Source: Herpetosiphonaceae bacterium
GTDB taxonomy: Bacteria > Chloroflexota > Chloroflexia > Chloroflexales > Herpetosiphonaceae
Direction of reading: 5' to 3'
DNA: 64,000 nt
NCBI GenBank assembly: GCA_026003835.1
Contig: BPHZ01000001.1
Location: 628,001-692,000 of the forward strand
Within the stretch, counting starts at the first letter, position 1. The number at the start of each line of letters is the position of its first letter. Made by a program: the position numbers and the translations under genes. Of this stretch, positions 42,253-50,472 are shown piece after piece. The notes under the pieces were generated by a model, which saw only the letters and a list, made by a program, of their open reading frames with translations, was not told the DNA's origin and did not search any database.

Positions 42253-43269
42253 ATGATTCGCGCCGGCGTCTATGGCGCCACCGGCTACACTGGCTTTGAA
42301 TTGATCGAAATCCTGATGCGCCATCCCAGGGTCAGCCTGGCCTTTGCCACCTCGCGCTCATACGCGGGCAAGCAGCTTAGCGAGGCTTTCCCCTGCCCGT
42401 ATGATCTCCGCCTGGTCGATGCCGGGCAAGCCGACTTGAGCGGCGTCGATGTCGTTTTCTGTGCGCTGCCGCACGGCGCTACGGTGCCTACTGCTGCACA
42501 GGCGCTGGAGCAGGGCGTGCGTGTTATCGATCTCTCGGCGGATTTTCGCCTCCGCCATGCTGATGAGTATCGGCGCTGGTACGGTAAGGATCACGAGGCG
42601 CCTGCCCTGCTGGATGAGGCCGTCTATGGCCTTCCGGAGCTTTATCGCGACCGGATCCCTTCTGCGCGTCTCGTCGCCAATCCAGGCTGCTATCCCACAA
42701 GCGTTATTCTTGGCCTGCTCCCGCTGGTCCGCGCCGGCCTGCTTGCCGAAGCGCAGATCATCGCGGACTCGAAGTCCGGTGTCAGTGGCGCAGGTCGCTC
42801 GCTCTCGCTCAAGACGCATTTTGTCGAGGCTCACGAGAACTTCAGTCCGTACAATATCGGCCATAGCCATCGTCACATTGCCGAGATGGAGCAAGAGCTG
42901 GGAGCGCTGGCCGGGTCGCCCATCCATGTGATCTTTTCGCCGCACTTGCTGCCGGTTAACCGGGGCATCCTTTCGACCATCTATGTCAGGCTGCGCGAGA
43001 CGGCGACTATCGCTGCGGTGCGCGATCTCTACCAGGCTGCCTATGCGGATGAACCTTTCGTTCACTTGTTGCCGCAGGGCCAGCTTCCCTCGTTGCGCCA
43101 TGTTGTGGGCACTAACCGCTGTGTCGTTCAAGTCCAGCAGGCCGATGAACGCGGGACCTGGATTGTGACATCGGCGATCGATAACCTGCAGAAGGGCGCA
43201 TCAGGCCAGGCTGTGCAGAATATGAACTTGCTTTTCGGATTGCCGGAGACGCTGGGACTTGTGCTATAG
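42253..43269 (+). CDS. argC: N-acetyl-gamma-glutamyl-phosphate reductase
   Basis: This 338-residue NADPH-dependent reductase is the third enzyme of arginine synthesis. It starts MIRAGVYGATGYTGFELIEI, with the catalytic cysteine in VANPGCYPTSVILGLLPL. LADFRLRH-type (here SADFRLRH) and SHRHIAEMEQEL are also conserved. ATG 42253 has AAGGTGG upstream; a GTG at 42241 is an alternative that would add four residues. The gene follows the acetyltransferase directly. Confidence 0.96.
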   Translation: MIRAGVYGATGYTGFELIEILMRHPRVSLAFATSRSYAGKQLSEAFPCPYDLRLVDAGQADLSGVDVVFCALPHGATVPTAAQALEQGVRVIDLSADFRLRHADEYRRWYGKDHEAPALLDEAVYGLPELYRDRIPSARLVANPGCYPTSVILGLLPLVRAGLLAEAQIIADSKSGVSGAGRSLSLKTHFVEAHENFSPYNIGHSHRHIAEMEQELGALAGSPIHVIFSPHLLPVNRGILSTIYVRLRETATIAAVRDLYQAAYADEPFVHLLPQGQLPSLRHVVGTNRCVVQVQQADERGTWIVTSAIDNLQKGASGQAVQNMNLLFGLPETLGLVL

Positions 43270-43344
43270 TCTCTGCATGACAGATTGATCTGCCGGGGGT
43301 AGATGGTGCTCTGCGCCTCCGGGTTGAAACAGGGTGCAACGATA

Positions 43345-44097
43345 ATGCTGCGCGTGATCAAGGTTGGCGGGAATGAGCTGGATGACCGTCATTTTTTACA
43401 GGGGCTGGCCCGCGCGGTCGCCGGCTTGCAGGGGCAGACGGTGCTGGTCCACGGCGGCGGAAAGGCCATTGCCGAGGCGCTCGATCGCTACAATATCAGC
43501 TTCGATGTTGTGGATGGGATGCGCGTTACCAGCGATGCGGCAATGGAGATTGTGGAGATGGTGCTCTCCGGCGCCGCCAATAAGCGTCTTGTCACCGCCC
43601 TGCTGCGCGCTGGGGTGCAGGCAATCGGGTTGAGCGGAGTCGACCTGGAGTTGATCCAGGTTCACCGTCTGCTGCACGACGGCAAGGATCTGGGACGCGT
43701 CGGTGAGATCGAGTTGGTACGGCTGGAGGTGTTGCGCTTCCTGCTTGAGCAGGGCTGGACGCCGGTGATCTCACCTGTCTCCTTTGACCCGGTCGAAGGC
43801 GTGTCGATGAATGTCAATGCCGACCTCGCGGCGCAGGCTGTCGCCGCGACGCTTACTGCCGATGAGTTGATCTTCGTTACCAATGTTCCTGGCGTTCTGA
43901 TCAATGACTCGCCCGTGGCGCATCTTACTCCCGTTCAGGCCGAGCGCTATATCCGCGCAGGGTTTATCAGCGGGGGGATGCTGCCTAAGGTTAAAGCGGC
44001 GGTCAGCGCTCTCGATGAGGTCAAGGCTGTCCGTATTACCGATCTCATCGGGCTGCGCGCCGATACGGGCACACGCTTTACGCGCGGGGAGGTTTAG
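43345..44097 (+). CDS. argB: Acetylglutamate kinase
   Basis: This is a 250-residue amino-acid kinase. The N-terminal phosphate loop is VIKVGGNELDD and TVLVHGGGKAIAEAL. FDVVDGMRVTSDAAMEIVEM and the GGMLPKVKAAVSAL end are typical of N-acetylglutamate kinase. It phosphorylates N-acetylglutamate before ArgC acts. A close relative, LysZ of the LysW pathway, cannot be fully excluded, but no lysW is present and the neighbours are arg genes. The ribosome site is weak, and the start was chosen by family length. Confidence 0.92.
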   Translation: MLRVIKVGGNELDDRHFLQGLARAVAGLQGQTVLVHGGGKAIAEALDRYNISFDVVDGMRVTSDAAMEIVEMVLSGAANKRLVTALLRAGVQAIGLSGVDLELIQVHRLLHDGKDLGRVGEIELVRLEVLRFLLEQGWTPVISPVSFDPVEGVSMNVNADLAAQAVAATLTADELIFVTNVPGVLINDSPVAHLTPVQAERYIRAGFISGGMLPKVKAAVSALDEVKAVRITDLIGLRADTGTRFTRGEV

Positions 44098-44107
44098 GAG
44101 GATACAG

Positions 44108-45157
44108 GTGTCGGTTGCCCACGAGAAGCGGCGATCCCCTGTGGAGGTGTTTATGGAAGGCCGTGTGGAGGCGCTTTTGGCGGCGCTTAATGGCGCGGAT
44201 GAGGTGCTGATCCTGCCCCACAACGACCCAGATCCCGATGCGATTGCCAGTGCAATGGCCCTGTGCCACATCCTGACTGAAAAGATAGGGGTGCAAGGGG
44301 AGATTGCCTATAGAGGTATCGTTGGACGCGCTGAGAACCGGGCGCTGGTGCGCTATCTTGGTAAGCCGATGCGGCGTCTGGTCGGCTCGGACCTGCGCCA
44401 GAAGACGCCCATTGCCCTCGTTGATACGCAGCCTGGCGCCGGCAATAATGCTCTGCCCGTCTCGACAACGCCGGCGATTGTGATCGATCACCATGCGCTC
44501 CGTGATGAAACCTCCATTGCTGCCTTTGCTGACGTTCGCCCAGGGGTCGGCGCCACCTCGACCATTCTTACCGAGTATCTACAGGAGGCGGGAATCGAGC
44601 CCGACCCAGCGCTTGCCACGGCCCTGTTCTATGGCATTAAGACCGATACGATGGGGCTGGGCCGCGGTGCTACCGATGCCGATATAGCGGCCTATTTCTA
44701 TCTTCAGCCGCGTATCGATGTCGAGGCGCTGGTGGAGATCGAGCGGGCGCAGGTTCCCGCCGATTACTTCAAGAGTTTCGACGCAACCTTGCAGACAGCG
44801 CGGGTCTATGACGGTGCGGTGATCTCCTACACCGGCCCTATGGGCTATCCGGATCTGGCCGCCGAGATGGCCGATCTCTTGCTGCGTCTGGAGGGCTCCA
44901 AGTGGGTGATCTGTATGGGCGTTTATAAAGATACACTGATTCTCGCCGTGCGCACGCGCAGCCGGCGCGGCGGCGCCGGTCGCCTGGTGCAAAAGATCGT
45001 TGGCGATGATGGCTCTGCTGGAGGCCATGGCACGCTGGCCGGTGGGCAGATTCCGCTGCGTGGCCGCAATCCCGAAGAGCTGGCGCAAGCGATCACTCAG
45101 CGCATCCTGGAGCACCTCAAGCTCGATGATGACGACGAGGGCCAGCCGCTGGTATAG
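44108..45157 (+). CDS. DHH-family phosphoesterase (NrnA-like)
   Basis: This 349-residue DHH/DHHA1 protein has the first motif LPHNDPDPDAIASAMAL, the DHH box in VIDHHALRDE and the DHHA1 glycine motif GGHGTLAGGQIPLRG. The family includes nanoRNases and 3'-phosphoadenosine-5'-phosphate phosphatases. An insertion of about 60 residues occurs before the DHHA1 part. AGGAGG precedes GTG 44108; an internal ATG at 44154 also has GGAGG and is an alternative start. It follows argB by 10 nt. Confidence 0.88.
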   Translation: MSVAHEKRRSPVEVFMEGRVEALLAALNGADEVLILPHNDPDPDAIASAMALCHILTEKIGVQGEIAYRGIVGRAENRALVRYLGKPMRRLVGSDLRQKTPIALVDTQPGAGNNALPVSTTPAIVIDHHALRDETSIAAFADVRPGVGATSTILTEYLQEAGIEPDPALATALFYGIKTDTMGLGRGATDADIAAYFYLQPRIDVEALVEIERAQVPADYFKSFDATLQTARVYDGAVISYTGPMGYPDLAAEMADLLLRLEGSKWVICMGVYKDTLILAVRTRSRRGGAGRLVQKIVGDDGSAGGHGTLAGGQIPLRGRNPEELAQAITQRILEHLKLDDDDEGQPLV

Positions 45158-45237
45158 ACTATGGAAGTATGAGCCGAACTAGTGCGGTGCAAATACGCGG
45201 GTAGCTCCTGAGCATGGGCGTCTGTTGTGCCCGCTTG

Positions 45238-45759
45238 TCAGATGCGCCCGGTGTGCGATTGACCGCTATCTGCTCCCTCCAGAGCCAGCCGCATCTCGAC
45301 CAGGCTGAAGCTGTGGCCGAAGACAATCTCACTGTATTCGCGTATCAGCTGGAAGCCACGCGCCTCGTAGAAGAGTCGTGCAGCCCGGTTATCGCGTTCG
45401 ACAACAACGCGCAGGCTGGGCCGACTGCCTAGAGCTTCGATGCCGGCCCGCAGCAGGCGCGTACCGATGCCCTTGCCTTGCGCCTCGGGTAAGATGTAGA
45501 TTGCCGCCAGCTCAACTCCTCCGGTACGTATTTCAGCAAAATCGGCGAACCCCACAACGTGCCCATGCTGCACCGCGAGGAGAAAGATGTCGTTTTCGAG
45601 ACGACGCTGAAGCGCTGCCGGCGAATATGCGGCGTTGAGAAACTGTTCCTGGATGTGCGAGGGAATGATGCCCTCATAGGTGTGCGCCCAGGTTATCCTT
45701 GCCACCTCCTGTACCGCTGTGATGTCCTCTAGAGTCATCCTGCGGATCTCAATGCTCAT
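45238..45759 (-). CDS. GNAT N-acetyltransferase
   Basis: This 173-residue GNAT protein has the acetyl-CoA motif ILPEAQGKGIGTRLLRAGI and the late ERDNRAARLFYEARGFQLI stretch. EEVARITWAHTYEGIIPSHIQ-like N-terminal residues (here VARITWAHTYEGIIPSHI) match a broad group of uncharacterised acetyltransferases. Its start codon overlaps the stop of the DUF4149-like gene by four bases (ATGA), so the pair is coupled. The substrate is unknown. Confidence 0.87.
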   Translation of the reverse strand: MSIEIRRMTLEDITAVQEVARITWAHTYEGIIPSHIQEQFLNAAYSPAALQRRLENDIFLLAVQHGHVVGFADFAEIRTGGVELAAIYILPEAQGKGIGTRLLRAGIEALGSRPSLRVVVERDNRAARLFYEARGFQLIREYSEIVFGHSFSLVEMRLALEGADSGQSHTGRI

Positions 45760-46226
45760 CGCGTCTCCTCTCGCGGCTCGCCGAACAGCAGCGCCGGTAA
45801 TCCAAGGCCAATCTTCAACATATCCAGCCCGGCGTAGGCTCTATGGAGCGAGCGGAAGGCCTGGCGCAGGGCATCATGCTGCTGCGGGTTCTGCTGGTCG
45901 CGCTCTTCGAATGCAGGCATGCTGGAAAGCCGATCCATCCATGGACGCAGCACCGCCATCTGTGCCAGTGTCGTTGCAATCATGCCGGCAATGCTTAAGG
46001 TCCGCCAGCGAGGGCCGCGCAGGGCTGCTGGGATCCCAACAGCGCCTAGCAGCAGCTGGTAGCGGTTGAACGCAGCGAATACAGTTCGTCCTACCGCTGT
46101 AATCTGCTTGCGTTCGACTCCCGGCGCGCGGAAGCGGGCTGGTGCCTCGACTATGTCGATGGCGACAAGCCCGCCGACCCATAGTGCCAGCACTGTTCTC
46201 AGTACCTTCTCTCTCCAGGTCTGCAT
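45756..46226 (-). CDS. DUF4149-like membrane protein
   Basis: This 156-residue protein has about four hydrophobic segments. LALWVGGLVAIDIVEAPARF, GRTVFAAFNRYQLLLGAVG and the C-terminal FRSLHRAYAGLDMLKIGLGL resemble DUF4149/TMEM205-type proteins. Its function is unknown. GGAG lies before the ATG. It is the first of a coupled pair with the GNAT gene and is preceded closely by the methyltransferase-like gene. Confidence 0.65.
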   Translation of the reverse strand: MQTWREKVLRTVLALWVGGLVAIDIVEAPARFRAPGVERKQITAVGRTVFAAFNRYQLLLGAVGIPAALRGPRWRTLSIAGMIATTLAQMAVLRPWMDRLSSMPAFEERDQQNPQQHDALRQAFRSLHRAYAGLDMLKIGLGLPALLFGEPREETR

Positions 46227-46242
46227 AGCTTCTCCTTATTGC

Positions 46243-47967
46243 TCATGCGACCCGTCGGGTCTGTTTATCCATGGTTATGCCATACAACAGCTCGATCTCC
46301 CGCTCGGCATGAGCTCCACCGGCCAGCTCTGTTACGCTAGCGGCACGCTCCCGCATCCTTTCGCTGCTGATGTGCGGGATCGGCAGTCGTCGTAGTTCGT
46401 CGAGCGTTGGGGGGCCGCTGTGGCCCAGGATGAGGCGCCTGTAGAGTGATAGCAGTCTGCTCCGCAGCAGCGCCAGCAGCAATTCAAGCGTGTAGGGCTC
46501 CAGTTCCGCCTGCTTATCGGCTGTAAGCCTGATACCGGAGCCCTTGTGGGCAGCCAGCAGCGCTAATGGCTGCACAGTAAAACCGCCATCGGCCGGCCAG
46601 CCGTTGCTGATGATCGCGCGCCAGCCCTCTGGTTCCTGCACTGGAGTAATAAGGATCATCGGCAGGGCCGCGCGGATAGCCTGTGCCCCGTGTTCCGGCG
46701 CTGGGGCGCCTGGCCTGATATGGCGAACCATGGCCACTTCTGTAAGCGGCCGTCCGCTGGCGACTCTCGCCAGAATGGGCTCGACGGCCTCTGTAAGTTC
46801 CAGCCGTAGTGGTGTACCCGGCAGCGCGGCAAGCGCTCCCTGTCTGATCGTCGTTCCCGCGCTGCGCCGTCCGCTGTTTATGACGATACGGGATCCTGCC
46901 CGCCGCTCGGCGTGCGCCTCCGGCCGGGCTACCAGGATCAGCCATCCGTCGAGCTGCTGGGCGGTTGCAATGCTCCAGGCGGCAAAGAGCGAGCGGCGTA
47001 ACGGTTCCCACGCGGGCGCTTCCGCGGCTTCCATTGGAAGGATCATCCCCAGCGCTCCTCCTGTCCTGATCAGCGATTGCGCCTGATTCAGGACTGCGCA
47101 TCCCTTTTCCGGCGATGGAGGGTACAGCAGGACCACATCGTATGAGCTGCTAGATGGCTCCGTGCCAATCGTCGGCAGGCGGGGCAACCGCACGCGGCTC
47201 TGTAGGATTGCGAGCGAGAGAGCTGCATATGCGCCCCAGCGCAGTCCCGAATCAGCTTCCTGGCCATGAAGAGCGGCGAGCAGTTCTATTGGATCTGGCG
47301 CAGCGGAGAGGCGCCGTGTGCTTTTGCTGCATGTTTCCCGTAGATGGTGTGCGAGGAGCACAAGTAGCGCGCCCCCTGCTGCGCTAAGATCGAGGATTGC
47401 CGGTAGCTCGTCGCGCTTTCCTGCGGCCGGCAGCGCCAGGTCGATCAGCTGTCTGGCTGTTTCACCGGGCCAGGGGCGGGGTGGCTGAGCAAAGGCTGCT
47501 TCCCAGCCAAGCGCGAGATGAAGGGGGTCAGCCAGCAGTTGCTCGATCCAGGGATCGAGCAACGCCTCGATCAGTGGCTCGATTGGGGTTGGCTCACACT
47601 CTAGCTGGTCCAGGAGTGCCGGCTCAAGCAGCGGACTGCCATAGAGACGCTGCAATGTGCGAACGACGCCGGTGAGTAGTGATAGCAGGTCACGCCGCCG
47701 GCCGATGCGCTGCCAGCCTCGTAGCAACGGTGCGATCTGCTGCTGCTCAAGCCCGCGCACCTCCAGACTGCGGATGAACAGCAGTCTGGCAAGGAGCAGT
47801 GATGCCGCATCGGCAAGCGCTTCGCGGCTCTGCGCACGATTGTATGGGACAAAATAACGCATAAGCTCGGCGTGACCCTGCCGCAGCATAGCTGCCAGCT
47901 CGGGAACCCCTGCCGGCTCTCTGCCCTTGCCCCCATCAGCTGATCTGGCGTTGTCCGAATCTATCAT
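46243..47967 (-). CDS. Degenerate N6-adenine DNA methyltransferase-like protein
   Basis: This is a 574-residue protein with the layout of Eco57I/PglX-type N6-adenine DNA methyltransferases but without their active site. An N-terminal helical part (ASLLLARLLFIRSLEVRGLE) precedes the SAM region, where the usual DPACGSG is DLSAAGGALLVLL. The catalytic NPPY is replaced by YDVVLLYPPSPEKGC, and GGALGMILPMEA follows as in active enzymes. The C-terminus retains the target-recognition end (LDELRRLPIPHIS and EREIELLYGI). It is unlikely to methylate DNA. No restriction partner is adjacent. The ribosome site is weak, so the start is uncertain. Confidence 0.6.
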   Translation of the reverse strand: MIDSDNARSADGGKGREPAGVPELAAMLRQGHAELMRYFVPYNRAQSREALADAASLLLARLLFIRSLEVRGLEQQQIAPLLRGWQRIGRRRDLLSLLTGVVRTLQRLYGSPLLEPALLDQLECEPTPIEPLIEALLDPWIEQLLADPLHLALGWEAAFAQPPRPWPGETARQLIDLALPAAGKRDELPAILDLSAAGGALLVLLAHHLRETCSKSTRRLSAAPDPIELLAALHGQEADSGLRWGAYAALSLAILQSRVRLPRLPTIGTEPSSSSYDVVLLYPPSPEKGCAVLNQAQSLIRTGGALGMILPMEAAEAPAWEPLRRSLFAAWSIATAQQLDGWLILVARPEAHAERRAGSRIVINSGRRSAGTTIRQGALAALPGTPLRLELTEAVEPILARVASGRPLTEVAMVRHIRPGAPAPEHGAQAIRAALPMILITPVQEPEGWRAIISNGWPADGGFTVQPLALLAAHKGSGIRLTADKQAELEPYTLELLLALLRSRLLSLYRRLILGHSGPPTLDELRRLPIPHISSERMRERAASVTELAGGAHAEREIELLYGITMDKQTRRVA

Positions 47968-48106
47968 TGGATCGGGCGAGGGTGCGACGAAGATTTCCCC
48001 ACGTAGAGACGGCCTGCTTGGAGCCGCTCACAGCTACGGGGCTTCAAGCACTTATTCCGCGCTATTATATCATCTTAGGCCGTCAAAGGCATTCTGTGTG
48101 GCTTGA

Positions 48107-49063
48107 TTATTCCGTGATAGGTTTCAGACGAGCCAGAATCGCCGCTCGGTATGGCTCAAGGAATGGCGGTAAGGCTACCTGCTCGCCAAGGGTGGCGAGA
48201 TCCTCATCAACCGCAAAGCCCGGACCGTCGGTGGCGATCTCGAACAGGATGCCGTTTGGTTCACGGAAATAGAGACTGCGGAAATAGTAGCGATCCACGG
48301 CGCCGCTGTTGGGGATTCGTAGGCTGTTAAGACGATCGCCCCACGCGTGGTAGTCTTGCTCGTTTGGGGTGCGGAATGCCACGTGATGCATGCCGCCCGC
48401 GCCGGGTCGCGCAGCCGGAAGGCCAGGCTGTACGGCCACATGCAATTCGGCGGCAGGACCGCCGCTGCCCATTTCATAGACATGGACGGTATTCCCAGGG
48501 TTATCTGGATGTGGGTAGGTACGCACAGGACGCATGTTAAGCACCTGTGTGAGTATGAGATCGGTTGGGGCCAGGCGCGGAACACTGAGTACAACAGGGC
48601 CCAGGCCGCGCATCTGATAGGTGGCCGGCACCGGGCTGCGCTCCCAGGGATGGGAGGGATCGCCACTCCCGCCATCGTCGATCAATGAAAGCCGTTGGCC
48701 TTCCGGGTCCTCGAAGTCTATCATCAGACGGCCATCCCGCTCGATGATACCGGTATTTGTCACACCGTACTCGTTGAGTCGCTCTGCCCACCACTCCAGT
48801 GCGTCGTTGCCGCGCACTCGTAGAGATGTGCGGATAATGCTGTGGGTGCCGCGCTGCTCTCGGGGAACGGGCCAGTCAAAGAAGGTAACATCGGTGCCGG
48901 GGGTTCCGACAGCATCGGCGTAGAACAGATGGTACGCGCTTACGTCGTCCTGATTCACGCTGCGCTTGACGAGACGCATTCCCAGGATCTGTGTATAGAA
49001 GCGGTAGTTTTCCCGTATGGCCGCAGAGATACCAGTGATGTGGTGGATTCCCTTTAAATCCAT
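48107..49063 (-). CDS. Ring-cleaving dioxygenase (VOC family)
   Basis: This 318-residue protein has two glyoxalase/VOC modules. The N-terminal one begins [20 protein letters not shown] and the C-terminal one has [19 protein letters not shown]. The metal ligands (His in both, plus Glu near [18 protein letters not shown]) fit Fe(II)-dependent extradiol enzymes of the MhqO/MhqA group, which open hydroquinone or catechol rings. It is monocistronic, with a good promoter upstream at 49098-49126 on the minus strand. Confidence 0.9.
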   Translation of the reverse strand: MDLKGIHHITGISAAIRENYRFYTQILGMRLVKRSVNQDDVSAYHLFYADAVGTPGTDVTFFDWPVPREQRGTHSIIRTSLRVRGNDALEWWAERLNEYGVTNTGIIERDGRLMIDFEDPEGQRLSLIDDGGSGDPSHPWERSPVPATYQMRGLGPVVLSVPRLAPTDLILTQVLNMRPVRTYPHPDNPGNTVHVYEMGSGGPAAELHVAVQPGLPAARPGAGGMHHVAFRTPNEQDYHAWGDRLNSLRIPNSGAVDRYYFRSLYFREPNGILFEIATDGPGFAVDEDLATLGEQVALPPFLEPYRAAILARLKPITE

Positions 49064-49097
49064 AGTCTCCTCATTCCCTATTGTTCATTTAAGATAA

Positions 49098-49126
49098 ATT
49101 TTAACCCTAAAGCACTAGCATATCAA
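49098..49126 (-). promoter_or_regulatory. Promoter of the VOC dioxygenase gene
   Basis: On the minus strand TTGATA (49126-49121) and TAAAAT (49103-49098) are spaced by 17 bp, 35 bp upstream of the ATG. Confidence 0.6.
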
Positions 49127-49218
49127 AAAGGGTTGCACCCGCTGAGCTGGGCGATCTTCGAAGCGCTATGACGGCCGCCGGTGGAATTCGGTTCGCCAGA
49201 ATGGAGCTGCCCATAACA

Positions 49219-49239
49219 TTGTGACTGTACCTGTCACAA
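49219..49239. promoter_or_regulatory. Palindrome upstream of ssb
   Basis: TTGTGAC and GTCACAA flank a 7-bp centre, a perfect inverted repeat 71 bp upstream of the ssb start. Its spacing differs from the CRP/FNR type (TGTGA-6-TCACA). As the next two genes are ssb and an SOS-linked peptidase, an SOS-type operator is one possibility. Confidence 0.35.
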
Positions 49240-49309
49240 CTACCTCTTAGAATAAATCTATCACGAGTTCGATGTTTGGGGCGACCGAGTATGTACGAGG
49301 AGGCTTGAG

Positions 49310-49681
49310 ATGCAGGTCAAGGGCACCGTCAACTATGTGGAACTCATCGGCTGGCTGGGAAATGATCCAAATCATCGTTATTTGCCCTCAGGCGCTGGGG
49401 TTTGCGAGTTCGATGTCGCAACCAGGCGGGTAAGTGCGAAGGGTAATAACGGTGAGTGGACCACTGAAACTGAATGGACGACCGTTGAGGTCTGGGACCA
49501 GCTTGCAGCAGTGTGCCACGATACTCTCCGCAAGGGCAGCCGTGTCCGCGTGGTCGGTAGCCTGCGCACCCGCAGCTGGGAGGATCGCGAGATGGGTATC
49601 CGCCGCTATAAAACCGTCGTCCGCGCCGAAGATGTACTCTTCCTCGATAGCCGACACGACGATGGCGAAGCGGAGTCCTAG
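49310..49681 (+). CDS. ssb: Single-stranded DNA-binding protein (short form)
   Basis: This 123-residue protein consists of one OB fold: VELIGWLGNDPNHRYLPSGA, FDVATRRVSAKGNNGEW, and VVGSLRTRSWEDREMGIRR. This is the SSB pattern with the loop lengths of bacterial SSB. The acidic C-terminal tail (usual DDDIPF) is missing, and the protein ends DSRHDDGEAES. It may be a secondary SSB, with the replicative one elsewhere. GAGGAGG precedes the ATG. A terminator follows. Confidence 0.9.
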   Translation: MQVKGTVNYVELIGWLGNDPNHRYLPSGAGVCEFDVATRRVSAKGNNGEWTTETEWTTVEVWDQLAAVCHDTLRKGSRVRVVGSLRTRSWEDREMGIRRYKTVVRAEDVLFLDSRHDDGEAES

Positions 49682-49705
49682 CTCATAGAATACACCGGTG
49701 GGGAA

Positions 49706-49750
49706 CGGCAGCCTGGACTCTGGGAGGGGTCCGGGCTGCCGGGGTTTTCT
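49706..49750 (+). terminator. Terminator of ssb
   Basis: CGGCAGCCTGGAC (49706-49718) pairs with GTCCGGGCTGCCG (49729-49741) through 13 bp with one wobble, followed by GGGTTTTCTG. Confidence 0.8.
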
Positions 49751-49783
49751 GACCTCTCATTTGAAAACGGTAAAGGAATGACG

Positions 49784-50449
49784 ATGTGTGGCAGGTATAC
49801 AATCGCTGCTCATGCTGAACAGCTGGCCGAGCGTTTTGGCGCTGCACTCCCCTCCGAGATGCTGCTGCAGCCGCGCTATAATGCAGCACCGCTGCAGATG
49901 CTTCCCGTCGTGCTGCAGGATGATGGCCGGCGCGTGGCTCTGTTCCGTTGGGGGCTTATGCCGCGTTGGGCAAAGGATCCCTCGATTGCCAATAAGCTCA
50001 TCAATGCACGTGCAGAAACGCTGGAGGAGAAGCCTAGTTTCCGCGATGCGCTGCGCAGGCGGCGCTGCCTCGTGCCCGCCGATGGATTCTATGAGTGGCA
50101 GAAGCTCCCAGAAGGTAAAATCCCGATGCGTATGACATTACGCTCCGGTGAGCTGTTTGCTATGGCAGGGCTGTGGGAGAGTTGGAAAGATCCTGCGACC
50201 GGCGAGCTGCTCCACACCTTTACTATCATCACAACCTCACCCAACGAGCTGATGTCGCCCATCCACAACCGTATGCCGGCGATCCTGGCGCCGGAGCACG
50301 AGGCGCTCTGGCTGGATCAATCGGCTGGCCCTGAGGTCTGGCGCGATCTGCTGCGTCCCTGCCCTGCGGAGATTCTGCGGGCCTACCCGGTCTCTAGTCA
50401 GGTCAATAATCCACGAGTCGATCACCCCTCGCTGATTGATGCGCTCTAA
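49784..50449 (+). CDS. SOS response-associated peptidase (SRAP/YedK family)
   Basis: This 221-residue SRAP protein starts with the obligatory MCGRY, so that Cys-2 is the thiol that cross-links abasic sites in single-stranded DNA. WGLMPRWAKDPSIANKLINARAET, CLVPADGFYEW (catalytic Glu), and PIHNRMPAIL (His) are all conserved. AAAGGA lies before ATG 49784; the upstream ATG at 49778 is too close to the ribosome site. It is next to ssb, in line with a role at stalled replication forks. Confidence 0.95.
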   Translation: MCGRYTIAAHAEQLAERFGAALPSEMLLQPRYNAAPLQMLPVVLQDDGRRVALFRWGLMPRWAKDPSIANKLINARAETLEEKPSFRDALRRRRCLVPADGFYEWQKLPEGKIPMRMTLRSGELFAMAGLWESWKDPATGELLHTFTIITTSPNELMSPIHNRMPAILAPEHEALWLDQSAGPEVWRDLLRPCPAEILRAYPVSSQVNNPRVDHPSLIDAL

Positions 50450-50472
50450 GGCATCAATCCAGATCTGGCGCT

